Positions 35,528 through 42,584 of a stretch of DNA of 64,000 nt are shown in pieces. Under the pieces are notes generated by a model. That model was not told where the DNA came from and did not search any database. It was given only the letters and a program-made list of their open reading frames with translations. Source of the DNA: a virus. The stretch is taken from positions 1-64,000 of IMG/VR virus record IMGVR_UViG_3300044712_002337; one strand, written 5' to 3'. The position numbers and the translations under genes were made by a program. How positions within the stretch are numbered: position 1 is the first letter of the stretch; the number at the start of each line of letters is the position of its first letter.

Positions 35528-36188
35528 CGCCCGGTCCCCCCTCCCCCGGTTTTTCCGGAAACCCGAACGACTCCAGTAGACTCGGCGCGTGGTCCCGGAT
35601 AATTATAAGTATGGTTTCTCGTATCTTCTCCCGGCGGTGGCGGGCGACGGGCCGCCCGGCCCGCATGCGGAGGTAGTCGGTGCGGAGGGCGGCGGGCAGG
35701 CGGGCGTCGAGCAGGGCGGCCAGCTCGGCGGCGGCGGCCGCGTCCTCCTGCTCGGGCGGGCGGGTGCCGGCGTCCGGGCAGGCGAGCACCGCCTCGTCGT
35801 ACCCGGCCGGGGAGAGGAGGCCCTTCTTGGCGTCGTTCAGGGCCCGCCAGGCGGCGTACGGCCGGCACGCCGCGGCCACCCCGGCGGCCGGGCACGGGGT
35901 GCCGGCGTGGCACGCCCGGCACGGCGGGTCGTTCCGCTGGCACTTGGCCCGGTACAGGTGGCCGAGCTTGTTGTGGAAGTGGGCGCGGAGGAACGGGGTG
36001 GGCGGGCGGGAGCGGTCGTACGCCCCGTCCCGCCACGCCTGCAGGGCGAGGATGCGGGCCTCCTGGGCGATGTCCTCGCCCTCGAAGTACCCGAACGCCA
36101 TCTGCCGGCGGATTTTGGTGATGAGCCCCTCGGCCGCCGCCCAGTACTCGGGGGACGGCGGGTCAGCGGGCGATTTTGCACTGTTCAA
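35520..36188 (-). CDS. phage sigma-factor-like protein
   Basis: 222 residues from a TTG at 36188. A region-2-like helix set is visible: GEDIAQEARILALQAWRDGA, then PPTPFLRAHFHNKLGHLYRA. A zinc-binding-type CRACH follows (PPCRACHAGTPCP). This pattern (D-I-x-Q-E, then F-x-x-x-x-x-N-x-L) is typical of phage and ECF sigma factors with an inserted CxxCH. A promoter-recognising region 4 is less clear near the C-terminus (RRREKIRETILIIIRD-like segment). It starts the leftward structural operon, a logical position for a late-gene sigma factor. Start codon uncertain. Confidence 0.6.
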   Translation of the reverse strand: MNSAKSPADPPSPEYWAAAEGLITKIRRQMAFGYFEGEDIAQEARILALQAWRDGAYDRSRPPTPFLRAHFHNKLGHLYRAKCQRNDPPCRACHAGTPCPAAGVAAACRPYAAWRALNDAKKGLLSPAGYDEAVLACPDAGTRPPEQEDAAAAAELAALLDARLPAALRTDYLRMRAGRPVARHRREKIRETILIIIRDHAPSLLESFGFPEKPGEGGPGGE

Positions 36189-36309
36189 GGGCGGCCTCGG
36201 CGAGGACGGGGTCCTCGGGTTCTGCGGGCGGGTCGACGGCCGGGCCGACCAGCAGCGGGTCGGCGGCGGCGACGAGGACGAGCGGCTCGTCCGGCGTGTC
36301 GGGGGACAT
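36163..36309 (-). CDS. 48-residue acidic micro-ORF
   Basis: First ORF of the leftward unit: MSPDTPDEPLVLVAAADP then acidic Pro-rich sequence ending EAALEQCKIAR. The ATG at 36309 follows the sense element's GTTTTAAAAGGGAAACC box, a proper ribosome site. It overlaps the sigma-like gene's proposed TTG by 26 bases. Could be a leader peptide. Function unknown. Confidence 0.5.
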   Translation of the reverse strand: MSPDTPDEPLVLVAAADPLLVGPAVDPPAEPEDPVLAEAALEQCKIAR

Positions 36310-36310
36310 A

Positions 36311-36350
36311 CGGTTTCCCTTTTAAAACGGAGAACGGTCCTCCGTTCTCC
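36311..36350 (-). promoter_or_regulatory. hairpin-TTTTAAAA element 12 in the divergent control region
   Basis: Read leftward: 9-bp perfect stem GGAGAACGG/CCGTTCTCC with 4-base loop (36329-36350), then GTTTTAAAAGGGAAACCG. It lies between the leftward and rightward transcription units (36310-36385). Confidence 0.75.
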
Positions 36351-36385
36351 CATACCCCGGGCGGGCCCCGTGCCCCGGAGGCGGC

Positions 36386-36643
36386 GTGCTGGACACCTTC
36401 TGGGAGGGGCTGCTGGGCGGGCCGGGGGACGTGCCCGGGGTGGCCGACCTGATGCGGCTGCACGGGCTGAAGGAGGAGGCGCGGGCGCTGCCCGTGCTGG
36501 CCGACGGGCTGCGCGTGCTCCCCGGCCCGGCGTACGGGCGGATGCTCGTGCGGGCGGTGCGGAGCCTGATGGCGTACACCCCGGCCGAGCGGGCGGCGTG
36601 GTTCGCCGCGTTCGACGCCCGGGGGCTGGACCTGACCTGGTAG
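36386..36643 (+). CDS. unknown protein with FWE-motif, first of a paralogous pair
   Basis: 85 residues from GTG at 36386 with a good upstream GGAGG. The N-terminus DTFWEGLLGGPGDVPGVADL is closely like the next gene's AFWEAVFAGVEGPADVPAVA, so the two are tandem paralogues. Mostly helical, first gene of the rightward unit. Function unknown. Confidence 0.75.
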   Translation: MLDTFWEGLLGGPGDVPGVADLMRLHGLKEEARALPVLADGLRVLPGPAYGRMLVRAVRSLMAYTPAERAAWFAAFDARGLDLTW

Positions 36644-36696
36644 GGGCGGTAGGGGGAATCCGCTGGACACGTCCGGCGACCAACCCCTACCGCCCC
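36643..36696. repeat. 13-bp inverted repeat GGGGCGGTAGGGG / CCCCTACCGCCCC
   Basis: Perfect arms at 36643-36655 and 36684-36696 with a 28-base loop. Its right arm overlaps a 22-base sequence that recurs in inverted orientation at 37199. Possible terminator or protein-binding site. Confidence 0.6.
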
Positions 36697-36704
36697 CACG
36701 GGCG

Positions 36705-36738
36705 GGGGAGACCCCCACATTATTTTAAAAGGTGAAAA
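36705..36738 (+). promoter_or_regulatory. hairpin-TTTTAAAA element 13, sense
   Basis: Hairpin GGGGG-AGA-CCCCC (36705-36717), then ATTATTTTAAAAGGTGAAAA up to the ATG at 36739. The AAAAGGTGA part is the ribosome site. Confidence 0.8.
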
Positions 36739-37128
36739 ATGTCCGCGAACCCCCAGGCGGGTCCCGCGAGCCTGCCGGCCTTTTGGGAGGCGGTGTTCGC
36801 CGGGGTGGAGGGCCCGGCCGACGTGCCGGCGGTGGCCCGCCTGTTGGCCGCCGCCGGGTTCCGGCGGGAGTCCCTGGTGCTGTCGCTGCTGGGGAAGCGG
36901 CGGTTCGGGTGGGAGCCGCAGGCGGCCGGCCCGGACGGGGGCTGGCTGCTCCACCACCTGACCGCCCTGCGGGCGGACGGGAGGGGGTACGGGGAGACGC
37001 TGCTGGCCGGGCTGCGGCTGGCGCGGGGGTGGGGGGACGGGCTGGCCCGCGAGCTGGGCGTGCGGACGCGGACCCTGGACCGGCGGGGCGAGCCGCACAC
37101 CTGGCTGAGCCTGGTGGTCCCGTTCTAG
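36739..37128 (+). CDS. unknown protein, paralogue of the 36386 gene
   Basis: 129 residues. N-terminal FWE motif and helical repeat (DVPAVARLLAAAGFRRESLV) mirror the gene before it; the C-terminal half (RTRTLDRRGEPHTWLSLVVP) is unique. ATG right after the element box. Flanked by an inverted 22-base repeat. Function unknown. Confidence 0.8.
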   Translation: MSANPQAGPASLPAFWEAVFAGVEGPADVPAVARLLAAAGFRRESLVLSLLGKRRFGWEPQAAGPDGGWLLHHLTALRADGRGYGETLLAGLRLARGWGDGLARELGVRTRTLDRRGEPHTWLSLVVPF

Positions 37129-37456
37129 CGGGCCCCGCCCGCGGGGGTACGGGCGGTTCGGGCGGGGCGAACGAAGCGAAGCGACCATCTTACGGGGACG
37201 GTAGGGGTTGGTCGCTGGACAAACGGGGCGGAGGCCGCGGGGTGTGAGGTCGCCCCCCGCCCCCCGCCCGCCCCCCTGGGGGGGGTGCCGTTCGGGATTG
37301 GAAAACCCCCGCGCCCTCTGGTGGTGCGGGGCGACCCGCGACGAACGAACCGCCCGCCGCGAGCGAATCGCGGCCGACCGAACCGACCGCCCGCCGGGAA
37401 AGGCGAGGGGCACGGGCCGGGCCGACAACCTCAACCACCCACACGGGGGAGACGCC
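37129..37456. other. 328-base non-coding leader with duplicated sequence blocks
   Basis: No convincing gene. Contains the inverted 22-base copy (37199-37220), a C/G run near 37271-37286, and two blocks (37307-37320 and 37392-37427) that recur in front of the next gene at 37657-37670 and 37701-37734, indicating a shared leader. Confidence 0.6.
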
Positions 37457-37648
37457 ATGTTCACGAACGGCTTAACGGAAGACATGTTGGTTGCGACTCG
37501 GGCGAACGTGGCCTACGCAGTGCGAATGGTCGCCAAACGGCTCGCGGAAGGAAATGAGCGGTCGGCGACGGATTGGTCGGAAATGGTCATCCGCTATCAG
37601 ACGGTAGCGGCCTATCTGTCCGACCGGATTGCCCGGAACGACGACTAA
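37457..37648 (+). CDS. small unknown protein
   Basis: 63 residues beginning MFTNGLTEDMLVATRANVAY with helical character. GGGGGAGA upstream. The preceding leader shares blocks with the next gene's leader, so the two may be co-regulated. No family recognised. Confidence 0.75.
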   Translation: MFTNGLTEDMLVATRANVAYAVRMVAKRLAEGNERSATDWSEMVIRYQTVAAYLSDRIARNDD

Positions 37649-37828
37649 GGCATTCGCCCCGCGCCCTCTGTCGGCGTGGGAAACGGGCGGAACGACCCTT
37701 CGCCGGGATAGGCGGGGGGCATGGTCCGGCCGACATTCGAGACTAACGCACCGTCCGATCCGGACGGGACGGGAAACCGGTCTCGGCTCACAGTGCGGGC
37801 ACCGCCCGCGTTCTTGAGGGGTTACGCC

Positions 37829-38182
37829 ATGAGTCTGTTCAACCGGATGACGAACAAGGGGTTCAAGCGGGTTCACGGGATGCGAACGAAGGAGCGCATC
37901 GTCGGCACGGTGGACGGGGTGGAAGTGAAGTACCAGCTCGATGCCGGCATCAACGCGACGGACATCGCGGAGATTGCCGAAACGGTGGCGTCGGAAGGGG
38001 TGAAGGTGACGGCGACGGAAACGGTCGAACTGACGGGCGCGGCCGCCGACCGCTCGCGGAGCATGGCGTTCAAGGGCCGCGCGGCCGCCGTCGCCCTGTT
38101 GCAGCTGACGGGCGAGACGGAAGGGGATGAGGCGACGGCGGACGACGCGGAGTTGGCGGAACTGGCGTCGCGAACGAAGTGA
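37829..38182 (+). CDS. unknown protein, possible repeat-domain protein
   Basis: 117 residues: MSLFNRMTNKGFKRVHGMRT then beta/alpha segment VKYQLDAGINATDIAEIAET and acidic C-terminus. ATG at 37829 has a GAGGGG site. The duplicated leader lies in 37649-37828. Function unknown. Confidence 0.75.
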   Translation: MSLFNRMTNKGFKRVHGMRTKERIVGTVDGVEVKYQLDAGINATDIAEIAETVASEGVKVTATETVELTGAAADRSRSMAFKGRAAAVALLQLTGETEGDEATADDAELAELASRTK

Positions 38183-38290
38183 CTCCGATGGGTGGGGCGG
38201 TCGTTCCGCCTCATTAAGGAAGGGGTCGCATCGTGCGGCCCGCGGTCCAAACTCCGCGTTCGCTCCGCTCGCACTCAAGAGGGGTCTGTC

Positions 38291-39016
38291 ATGCCCACTA
38301 AGCAAGTGGTCCGCGCCGTCAAGAGCGGGCGGATTCGGGTGGCGACGAAAGAGACGGACGGGTTCGACCGCGTGGTGATTCGGAACCACGGCATCATCGT
38401 CTACGTCAAGGCGACGAGTAAGGCGGCGCGGGAGTTCGACCGCTACCTCGCCCGGTTTGAACTGCACGCCGAACAGGTGTCGGAAGGGCTGGACTACTGG
38501 TGTCGGGCGGACGGCGGGTTCATCGCCTACGTCGGGCAGGATGAGGTGTGCCCTCCCCTCTACTATGAGGCGGGGAAGGAGCGGCGGGCGGAACGGCGGA
38601 GCGAACCGACGGCGTGGCACGTCATCGGGGACGACGCGGAGATACTCGCCCGTCTGACGAACGAGTGGTACGTCGACGGTCGCGCTCATGACGTGTGCCC
38701 GGTTCGGGTGACGGGTCAGGCGGCCGGCGGCGGGGAACTGTCCGAAGGGGCGAAACGGCGGATGCGGGTGCAACGGGAGTTGCGGCTGAAGGACGCGGAA
38801 GCGAAACCGAGCGAACGGCAGGCGGACGAAGCGTTCCTCCGCTCCCTGCCGTTGGTCGAACGGGCGGCCGTACTCGCCCGGCGGGAACGGGAGTTGTCTT
38901 ACCAAGCGGAAACCTACGTGCCGACCGGCGACGACGAGACGGACGGGCGGGCGCTAGCCGCCATCGAGCGGAAGCAAAAGCAGCTCGAAAAACTCGCCGA
39001 GCGGATGCTGGGCTGA
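38291..39016 (+). CDS. unknown 241-residue protein
   Basis: Starts MPTKQVVRAVKSGRIRVATK; two parts, an N-terminal alpha/beta domain (VVIRNHGIIVYVKATSKAAR, DYWCRADGGFIAYVG) and a charged helical C-terminus with ERKQKQLEKLAERM. The phrase AREFDRY also occurs in the small protein at 57023. Ends just before a strong terminator. Function unknown. Confidence 0.8.
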   Translation: MPTKQVVRAVKSGRIRVATKETDGFDRVVIRNHGIIVYVKATSKAAREFDRYLARFELHAEQVSEGLDYWCRADGGFIAYVGQDEVCPPLYYEAGKERRAERRSEPTAWHVIGDDAEILARLTNEWYVDGRAHDVCPVRVTGQAAGGGELSEGAKRRMRVQRELRLKDAEAKPSERQADEAFLRSLPLVERAAVLARRERELSYQAETYVPTGDDETDGRALAAIERKQKQLEKLAERMLG

Positions 39017-39031
39017 CGGGTGAGCGCGGCG

Positions 39032-39058
39032 AACCCCCTGGATTTCCAGGGGTTTTTT
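39032..39058 (+). terminator. intrinsic terminator
   Basis: CCCCTGG-ATTT-CCAGGGG stem followed by TTTTTT, directly after the stop of the 241-residue gene. Confidence 0.85.
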
Positions 39059-39352
39059 CGTGCGCGGGCGGGCGGGCGCGTGGGCGGGCGGGGTCCGGGG
39101 CGAACCCCCTTCGGACCGCGAGCCGCCCGGTTCTTTTAGTCGGGCCGTCCGGCACGCCACAGGTAGCCGCCGCCGCCGCCGCCCGGGGGCGGACCGGCAG
39201 GACGGGCCGAAACCCGTCCCTTTGGGGGCGCCCACCCCGACCGGCCCGCCGAACGCGGATTCAGTGTACAAAATAACACAACCGTGTCTAAAAAAGCGCA
39301 CAACGATTGAGTTTCCCTTTTAAAATGACGGGGCGGCGCCCGGGTATGTGGG
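39059..39352. other. non-coding region with AT-rich segment
   Basis: GC-rich first part with no gene seen. At 39264-39310 it becomes AT-rich (GTGTACAAAATAACACAA) and ends in an inverted hairpin-TTTTAAAA element. A promoter for the HNH gene could lie here, but no clear -10/-35 pair was recognised. Confidence 0.4.
39311..39341 (-). repeat. hairpin-TTTTAAAA element 14, inverted
   Basis: GTTTCCCTTTTAAAATG followed by a GGGC/GCCC hairpin. It reads against the HNH gene beginning at 39353. Confidence 0.65.
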
Positions 39353-39886
39353 GTGGACCCTCCCTCCGGACCCGCCCCCGTGCACGAGCCGCAAGCCTTC
39401 TGGGATAAAGTCGCCATCACCGACGAGGACGACGACCGCTGCTGGGAGTGGCAAGCCAGTAAAAACGAGAAAGGCTACGGTCAGTTCCGCGGCCACGTCG
39501 CCAGTCGCCTCGCCTACCGTCTCACCCACGGCCCCATCCCGGATGGTCACTACGTCTGTCACCACTGCGACAACCCCGGCTGTTGTCGTCCGTCCCACTT
39601 GTTCGCCGGGACACCGAAAGACAACTGGGACGACTGCGTCAATAAAGGGCGGGCCCACACGCTTCCCCCACGCCAGCCGAAAGAGATTCCGCAACTTCTT
39701 GTGGAACAAATAGTTAATCTCGCTAACGCGAATCTGACAAACCGTCAAATCGTGACAGAAACCGGACTAACTTACTCAGCCGTCGCCTCTCGCGTGAGAA
39801 AACTCCGCGAGGCCGGCGTTATAACCACAAAACCAAGGACGCGCTGGGACGGAATCGTTGTAAACCGGCACCTCGCAAGCGATTAA
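39353..39886 (+). CDS. HNH endonuclease with C-terminal helix-turn-helix
   Basis: 177 residues from GTG at 39353. HNH motif is clear: WQASKNEKGYGQFRGHVASR, then HYVCHHCDNPGCCRPSHLF (two-cysteine zinc-type HNH_3) and NWDDCVNKG. The C-terminus resembles a HTH (NLTNRQIVTETGLTYSAVAS). It is lower in GC and has a different codon flavour from its neighbours, which suggests a homing-type mobile gene. A GTG at 39380 is an alternative start. Confidence 0.85.
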   Translation: MDPPSGPAPVHEPQAFWDKVAITDEDDDRCWEWQASKNEKGYGQFRGHVASRLAYRLTHGPIPDGHYVCHHCDNPGCCRPSHLFAGTPKDNWDDCVNKGRAHTLPPRQPKEIPQLLVEQIVNLANANLTNRQIVTETGLTYSAVASRVRKLREAGVITTKPRTRWDGIVVNRHLASD

Positions 39887-40167
39887 TTCAATGATATCAC
39901 TACGCTATCAGGGGTGAGAGGAGGGCGGGGCAAACTCGCCCTTTCGAGCGGCAGCCCGCGACCGCGAAATCGCCCCTCCCGACCCCGCACCCGCCCCCGA
40001 AACCCGCCCCGGTGCGTCCGCCTACTCCCTTGACTACCTCTAGGTCTAGGACCACACCCGGGCAAAAGAGTGTTTGTACTAAAACCAAACCCAGCAACCA
40101 CTTAGGGTGAGCTTACCGGCCTGCATTCCCGGGCCGTCGGCCCCCTCACTTACCCAAGGAGTCCGCC
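39887..40167. other. non-coding region before small basic gene
   Basis: 281 bases without a convincing gene. A TTGACT at about 40030 is the only promoter-like element, without a clear -10 at standard spacing. Confidence 0.4.
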
Positions 40168-40362
40168 ATGAAAAAGGTCGCCGCCGCCACCGCCCGTGAG
40201 CAACGCACTACGCGTCGCCGCAAGATTCTGGCCCGCCGCCGGGCCGAGTGGGACCGCCTGAACGAATGGCGGGCCGACTTCCTGGCCTACCAGGCCGCGC
40301 ATAACGGGGAGATGGATAAGCGGATGACCCGGGCGTACGAGGAAGAACTGCTCTCCCTGTAA
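40168..40362 (+). CDS. small basic protein
   Basis: 64 residues, strongly basic: MKKVAAATAREQRTTRRRKI. AAGGAGT ribosome site 6 bases upstream. Helical, could bind nucleic acid. Function unknown. Confidence 0.75.
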   Translation: MKKVAAATAREQRTTRRRKILARRRAEWDRLNEWRADFLAYQAAHNGEMDKRMTRAYEEELLSL

Positions 40363-40369
40363 GTTCACT

Positions 40370-40386
40370 ATGTTAAAAGGGTTAAG
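40370..40386 (+). promoter_or_regulatory. TTTTAAAA-type box 15 without hairpin
   Basis: ATGTTAAAAGGGTTAAG lies just after a stop codon, sense to the rightward genes. No flanking hairpin, and the next gene starts 68 bases further. Confidence 0.5.
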
Positions 40387-40453
40387 TCACCCCATACCAT
40401 CGCACCCCCATCCCGCCCCCGTGGGCACGGTAGGGGTTGCTCGGAGGACAGAA

Positions 40454-40690
40454 ATGACCGACCGGAAGACCGGGCGGCGGGTCCGCGTCTACGCCCTGCC
40501 CGACGTCATCCCGACGGAACTCTGCCAGTACAGTTCCACCGGCCCGTACGCCGAGGGGGAGGAGCTCGCCGGGAACGAGCACGCCACCGTCCTGCGGGCG
40601 GCCGGGGTCGACGGGGCCCGCGTCCTCGTCCTCAACAACCGGTTCGTCAAGTGCGTGGCGTTCGAGCCGGACGACGGGGGGAAAGAATGA
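40454..40690 (+). CDS. small unknown protein
   Basis: 78 residues: MTDRKTGRRVRVYALPDVIP; beta-rich with VLVLNNRFVKCVAFEPDDGG. GGAGGAC ribosome site. The stop overlaps the next start in ATGA. Function unknown. Confidence 0.75.
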   Translation: MTDRKTGRRVRVYALPDVIPTELCQYSSTGPYAEGEELAGNEHATVLRAAGVDGARVLVLNNRFVKCVAFEPDDGGKE

Positions 40691-40887
40691 CCCCCGAAAC
40701 CCCAGACCCCCGCCTCCGCGACCTGATAGCCGACCTCGGCCACGTCCTCCGCCCGGCCGTGGTCAGCCTGTGCCACGACAAGCCGCCGGACGCCGCCCCC
40801 CTGGCCCACGCCCTGCTCGCCTGGGTCCGCCGGTACGGGGTCGGGCCGGCCGACCTGGACGCCATGACCGCCCTCCGGGCACGGTAG
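40687..40887 (+). CDS. small helical protein
   Basis: 66 residues, ATGA overlap with the previous gene. MTPETPDPRLRDLIADLGHV then helices, ends in ALRAR. Function unknown. Confidence 0.7.
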   Translation: MTPETPDPRLRDLIADLGHVLRPAVVSLCHDKPPDAAPLAHALLAWVRRYGVGPADLDAMTALRAR

Positions 40888-40908
40888 GGTTTCCTCCCAG
40901 GACAAAAA

Positions 40909-41292
40909 ATGACCACCTACGAAGCCGAGGAAGAAATCCGCGAGGGGCCCGCCCCGGGCGAAGAGGAGGCCTTCTGGGCGGCCATCGAGGCCCGCCCGGA
41001 GGACCACCTCCCCCGCCTGGTGTTCGCCGACTGGCTGGACGAGCGCGGCCGCCAGGGCGAGGCCACGGCCTGGCGGGAAACGGTCGGATTCGCCCCGCGT
41101 CGGTTTTACACGCTCAACGTCGTGGCCTGGCACGACGCCTCCGTCTTCACGAACGGCGCACCCGACGACCTGCCTCGGCGGGTGTTCCGGCGCATCGTCA
41201 AAGACCCGAAAAACAAGCAGACCGCCGTGTACTTCGACTCCTTCCGCGAGGCGATGGAGGCTCTGTTCGACGTCTGGCGGGAAGAAGGCTGA
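40909..41292 (+). CDS. protein with planctomycete repeat-companion-like domain
   Basis: 127 residues. Residues about 25-50 hold the repeat-companion-like signature AFWAAIEARPEDHLPRLVFA then DWLDERGRQGEA, the pattern of the TIGR02996 family described mainly from Gemmata-type planctomycetes. The C-terminus is different (VYFDSFREAMEALFDVWREE). ATG at 40909 with an AGGAC site. It points to host origin of this gene. Role unknown. Confidence 0.8.
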   Translation: MTTYEAEEEIREGPAPGEEEAFWAAIEARPEDHLPRLVFADWLDERGRQGEATAWRETVGFAPRRFYTLNVVAWHDASVFTNGAPDDLPRRVFRRIVKDPKNKQTAVYFDSFREAMEALFDVWREEG

Positions 41293-41307
41293 CGGACGAA
41301 CCCCGAA

Positions 41308-41387
41308 GCCGCGTCAGGGGAACCCGGTGGGTTAACCTCCCGTCGCCGGGCACGGCCCCTCCCCCGGTTCGAGCCCGGGCCGCGGCA
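41308..41387 (+). other. tRNA-like acceptor stem and T-arm, not a full tRNA
   Basis: A proper T-arm (CCCGG-TTCGAGC-CCGGG, 41363-41379) and a 3' acceptor strand CCGCGGC that pairs 6 of 7 with GCCGCGT at 41308. No canonical anticodon arm or D-arm can be folded between them. Confidence 0.35.
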
Positions 41388-41394
41388 CTGGTGT

Positions 41395-41430
41395 GATTTC
41401 CCCCTTTTAACATCGCGGGCGCAGCCCGCG
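41395..41430 (-). repeat. hairpin-TTTTAAAA element 16, inverted
   Basis: GATTTCCCCCTTTTAACAT then hairpin CGCGGGC-GCA-GCCCGCG (41414-41430). It reads against the rightward gene at 41439, which has its own GGAGG. Confidence 0.8.
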
Positions 41431-41438
41431 GAGGCCCC

Positions 41439-41633
41439 GTGACCCCGCCCCCCAAACCCCCGCTCGCCCACTGGCTGCTCGCCGCCGCCGCCGTCCTGTC
41501 CGCCCTGGGCGGGGTGGCCGCCGCCGCCCTGGCGTACGACCCGGCCGCCCCCGTCCGGGGCGCCGAGTACGGGGTGCTCGGCATGCCCCTGTCCGCCTTC
41601 CTGTTCGTCCTGCTGTTCTGCCTGGAAGAGTAA
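41439..41633 (+). CDS. small two-segment membrane protein, possible holin
   Basis: 64 residues from GTG. A hydrophobic stretch (WLLAAAAVLSALGGVAAAAL) and a second (LGMPLSAFLFVLLFCLEE) suggest two membrane helices. Size and topology are compatible with a class II holin, but there is no lysin beside it, so this is a guess. Confidence 0.65.
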   Translation: MTPPPKPPLAHWLLAAAAVLSALGGVAAAALAYDPAAPVRGAEYGVLGMPLSAFLFVLLFCLEE

Positions 41634-41640
41634 AAATCAC

Positions 41641-41659
41641 TATTTTAAAAGGAGAAATA
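41641..41659 (+). promoter_or_regulatory. TTTTAAAA-type box 17, sense
   Basis: TATTTTAAAAGGAGAAATA directly before the micro-ORF start at 41663; contains a perfect AAGGAG ribosome site. No hairpin upstream. Confidence 0.7.
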
Positions 41660-41662
41660 CTC

Positions 41663-41773
41663 ATGTTGGGCAAAATCGTCGTCTACCGGAACAAGCCCGC
41701 CCTGGTGGTCGCCACCTTCGCCTCGGGCGCCCTGCTCGTCGAGGTCGAGGGGCGGCCCGTCCTCATCCCGTGA
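41663..41773 (+). CDS. 36-residue micro-ORF
   Basis: MLGKIVVYRNKPALVVATFA plus a short acidic end; beta-strand-like. Start follows a strong ribosome site. Could be a small SH3-like domain. Function unknown. Confidence 0.55.
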   Translation: MLGKIVVYRNKPALVVATFASGALLVEVEGRPVLIP

Positions 41774-41780
41774 GCGACCC

Positions 41781-42012
41781 ATGAACGGACTCCAGATGGC
41801 GGCCGTCACCCAGGCCGTCCTCTCCGCCCTGAACTACGGCGTCCGGTCCGAGCGGGCCCGGGGGCCGGACCGGTACGAGCTCGAAAACGACGTCCGGGCG
41901 GTGGCCGCCGCCGCCCTGCTCGGCGACCCGTTCCCGTTCGACTGGGACAAGTCCCGGGACCTGGAAGACCTGTACGACCACCTCCGGGGGGGCCGTCCAA
42001 ATGGGGGACTGA
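41781..42012 (+). CDS. unknown protein, frame broken at a run of seven G
   Basis: MNGLQMAAVTQAVLSALNYG then a helical body to DLYDHLRG. After a G7 run (41986-41992) the original frame turns Arg/Gly-rich and runs on into the next genes. Shifting one base at the run gives LRGAVQMGD and a TGA at 42010-42012 that abuts the next ATG. So the true gene is probably about 76 residues, with an indel or a programmed shift. Confidence 0.55.
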
Positions 42013-42405
42013 ATGAGATACTACCAACAGGCGTTCGAACTCGCGTGCGAGGGGGCCAAAGCCCCCGAGTGCTGGTACGTCGCCCTGCTCGAACACGTCC
42101 CGTATTACGGCGGCCCCGAGGAAGGGGGCTGGTGGGGCACGGACGTGGCCGTCTCGGCCTACCGCGAGTACCTGACCGAGCGGGACGCCCGGGCCGCCGC
42201 GGCGAACGTGGAGCGTCTGGCCGGAGAACTCTCCCTGCGGGCGAAGCGGGACTTCGGGGAACAGTGCCTCCGGGAGACCGACTGGCTCGACGCCCGCGGG
42301 CTGGACGCCGACTTCCTGCCCGAGCCGGACGGGGAGGCCCGCTACAGCGTGTACGTCGGGCGGGAACTCCCCCAGCCGAGCTACGGGACGAGGGGGTACT
42401 CGTGA
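42013..42405 (+). CDS. unknown 130-residue protein
   Basis: MRYYQQAFELACEGAKAPEC; helical, acidic-basic mix, ends GRELPQPSYGTRGYS. A GGGGGA site lies in the previous gene end. Its stop overlaps the next GTG. Function unknown. Confidence 0.8.
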   Translation: MRYYQQAFELACEGAKAPECWYVALLEHVPYYGGPEEGGWWGTDVAVSAYREYLTERDARAAAANVERLAGELSLRAKRDFGEQCLRETDWLDARGLDADFLPEPDGEARYSVYVGRELPQPSYGTRGYS

Positions 42406-42584
42406 CCGCCTGGCTTTACGAGCGGGACTTCCCGCACGTGAATGCCCTGTACGAAACCGCCGAACGCCTCTTTCGGGAGGGGTTCAGAGTGTTCATCCAG
42501 GGCTACTCGGCCATGGACTGCAAGGAGATTGTCCGGAGTGCGGCACCCAAAAAGTTGCCGCCGCCGAGGGGAGCCAACGAATGA
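42402..42584 (+). CDS. small unknown protein
   Basis: 60 residues from GTG in a GTGA overlap: MTAWLYERDFPHVNALYETA then EGFRVFIQGYSAMDCKE. Predicted alpha/beta. Function unknown. Confidence 0.75.
   Translation: MTAWLYERDFPHVNALYETAERLFREGFRVFIQGYSAMDCKEIVRSAAPKKLPPPRGANE

Noticed and set aside
36163-36309. Calling the 387-codon upstream frame as the full sigma-factor gene
   Set aside because: The region upstream of 36188 in that frame is Arg/Pro/Ser-rich shadow, and a separate micro-ORF with a proper ribosome site starts at 36309.
37271-37286. A terminator at the C/G run
   Set aside because: The run is nearly a perfect C6-T-G8 block without loop or T tract.
40030-40060. A sigma70-type promoter with TTGACT
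   Set aside because: No acceptable -10 sequence at 16-18-base spacing.
41308-41387. A complete tRNA
   Set aside because: No canonical D-arm or anticodon arm folds, so only a tRNA-like half is reported.
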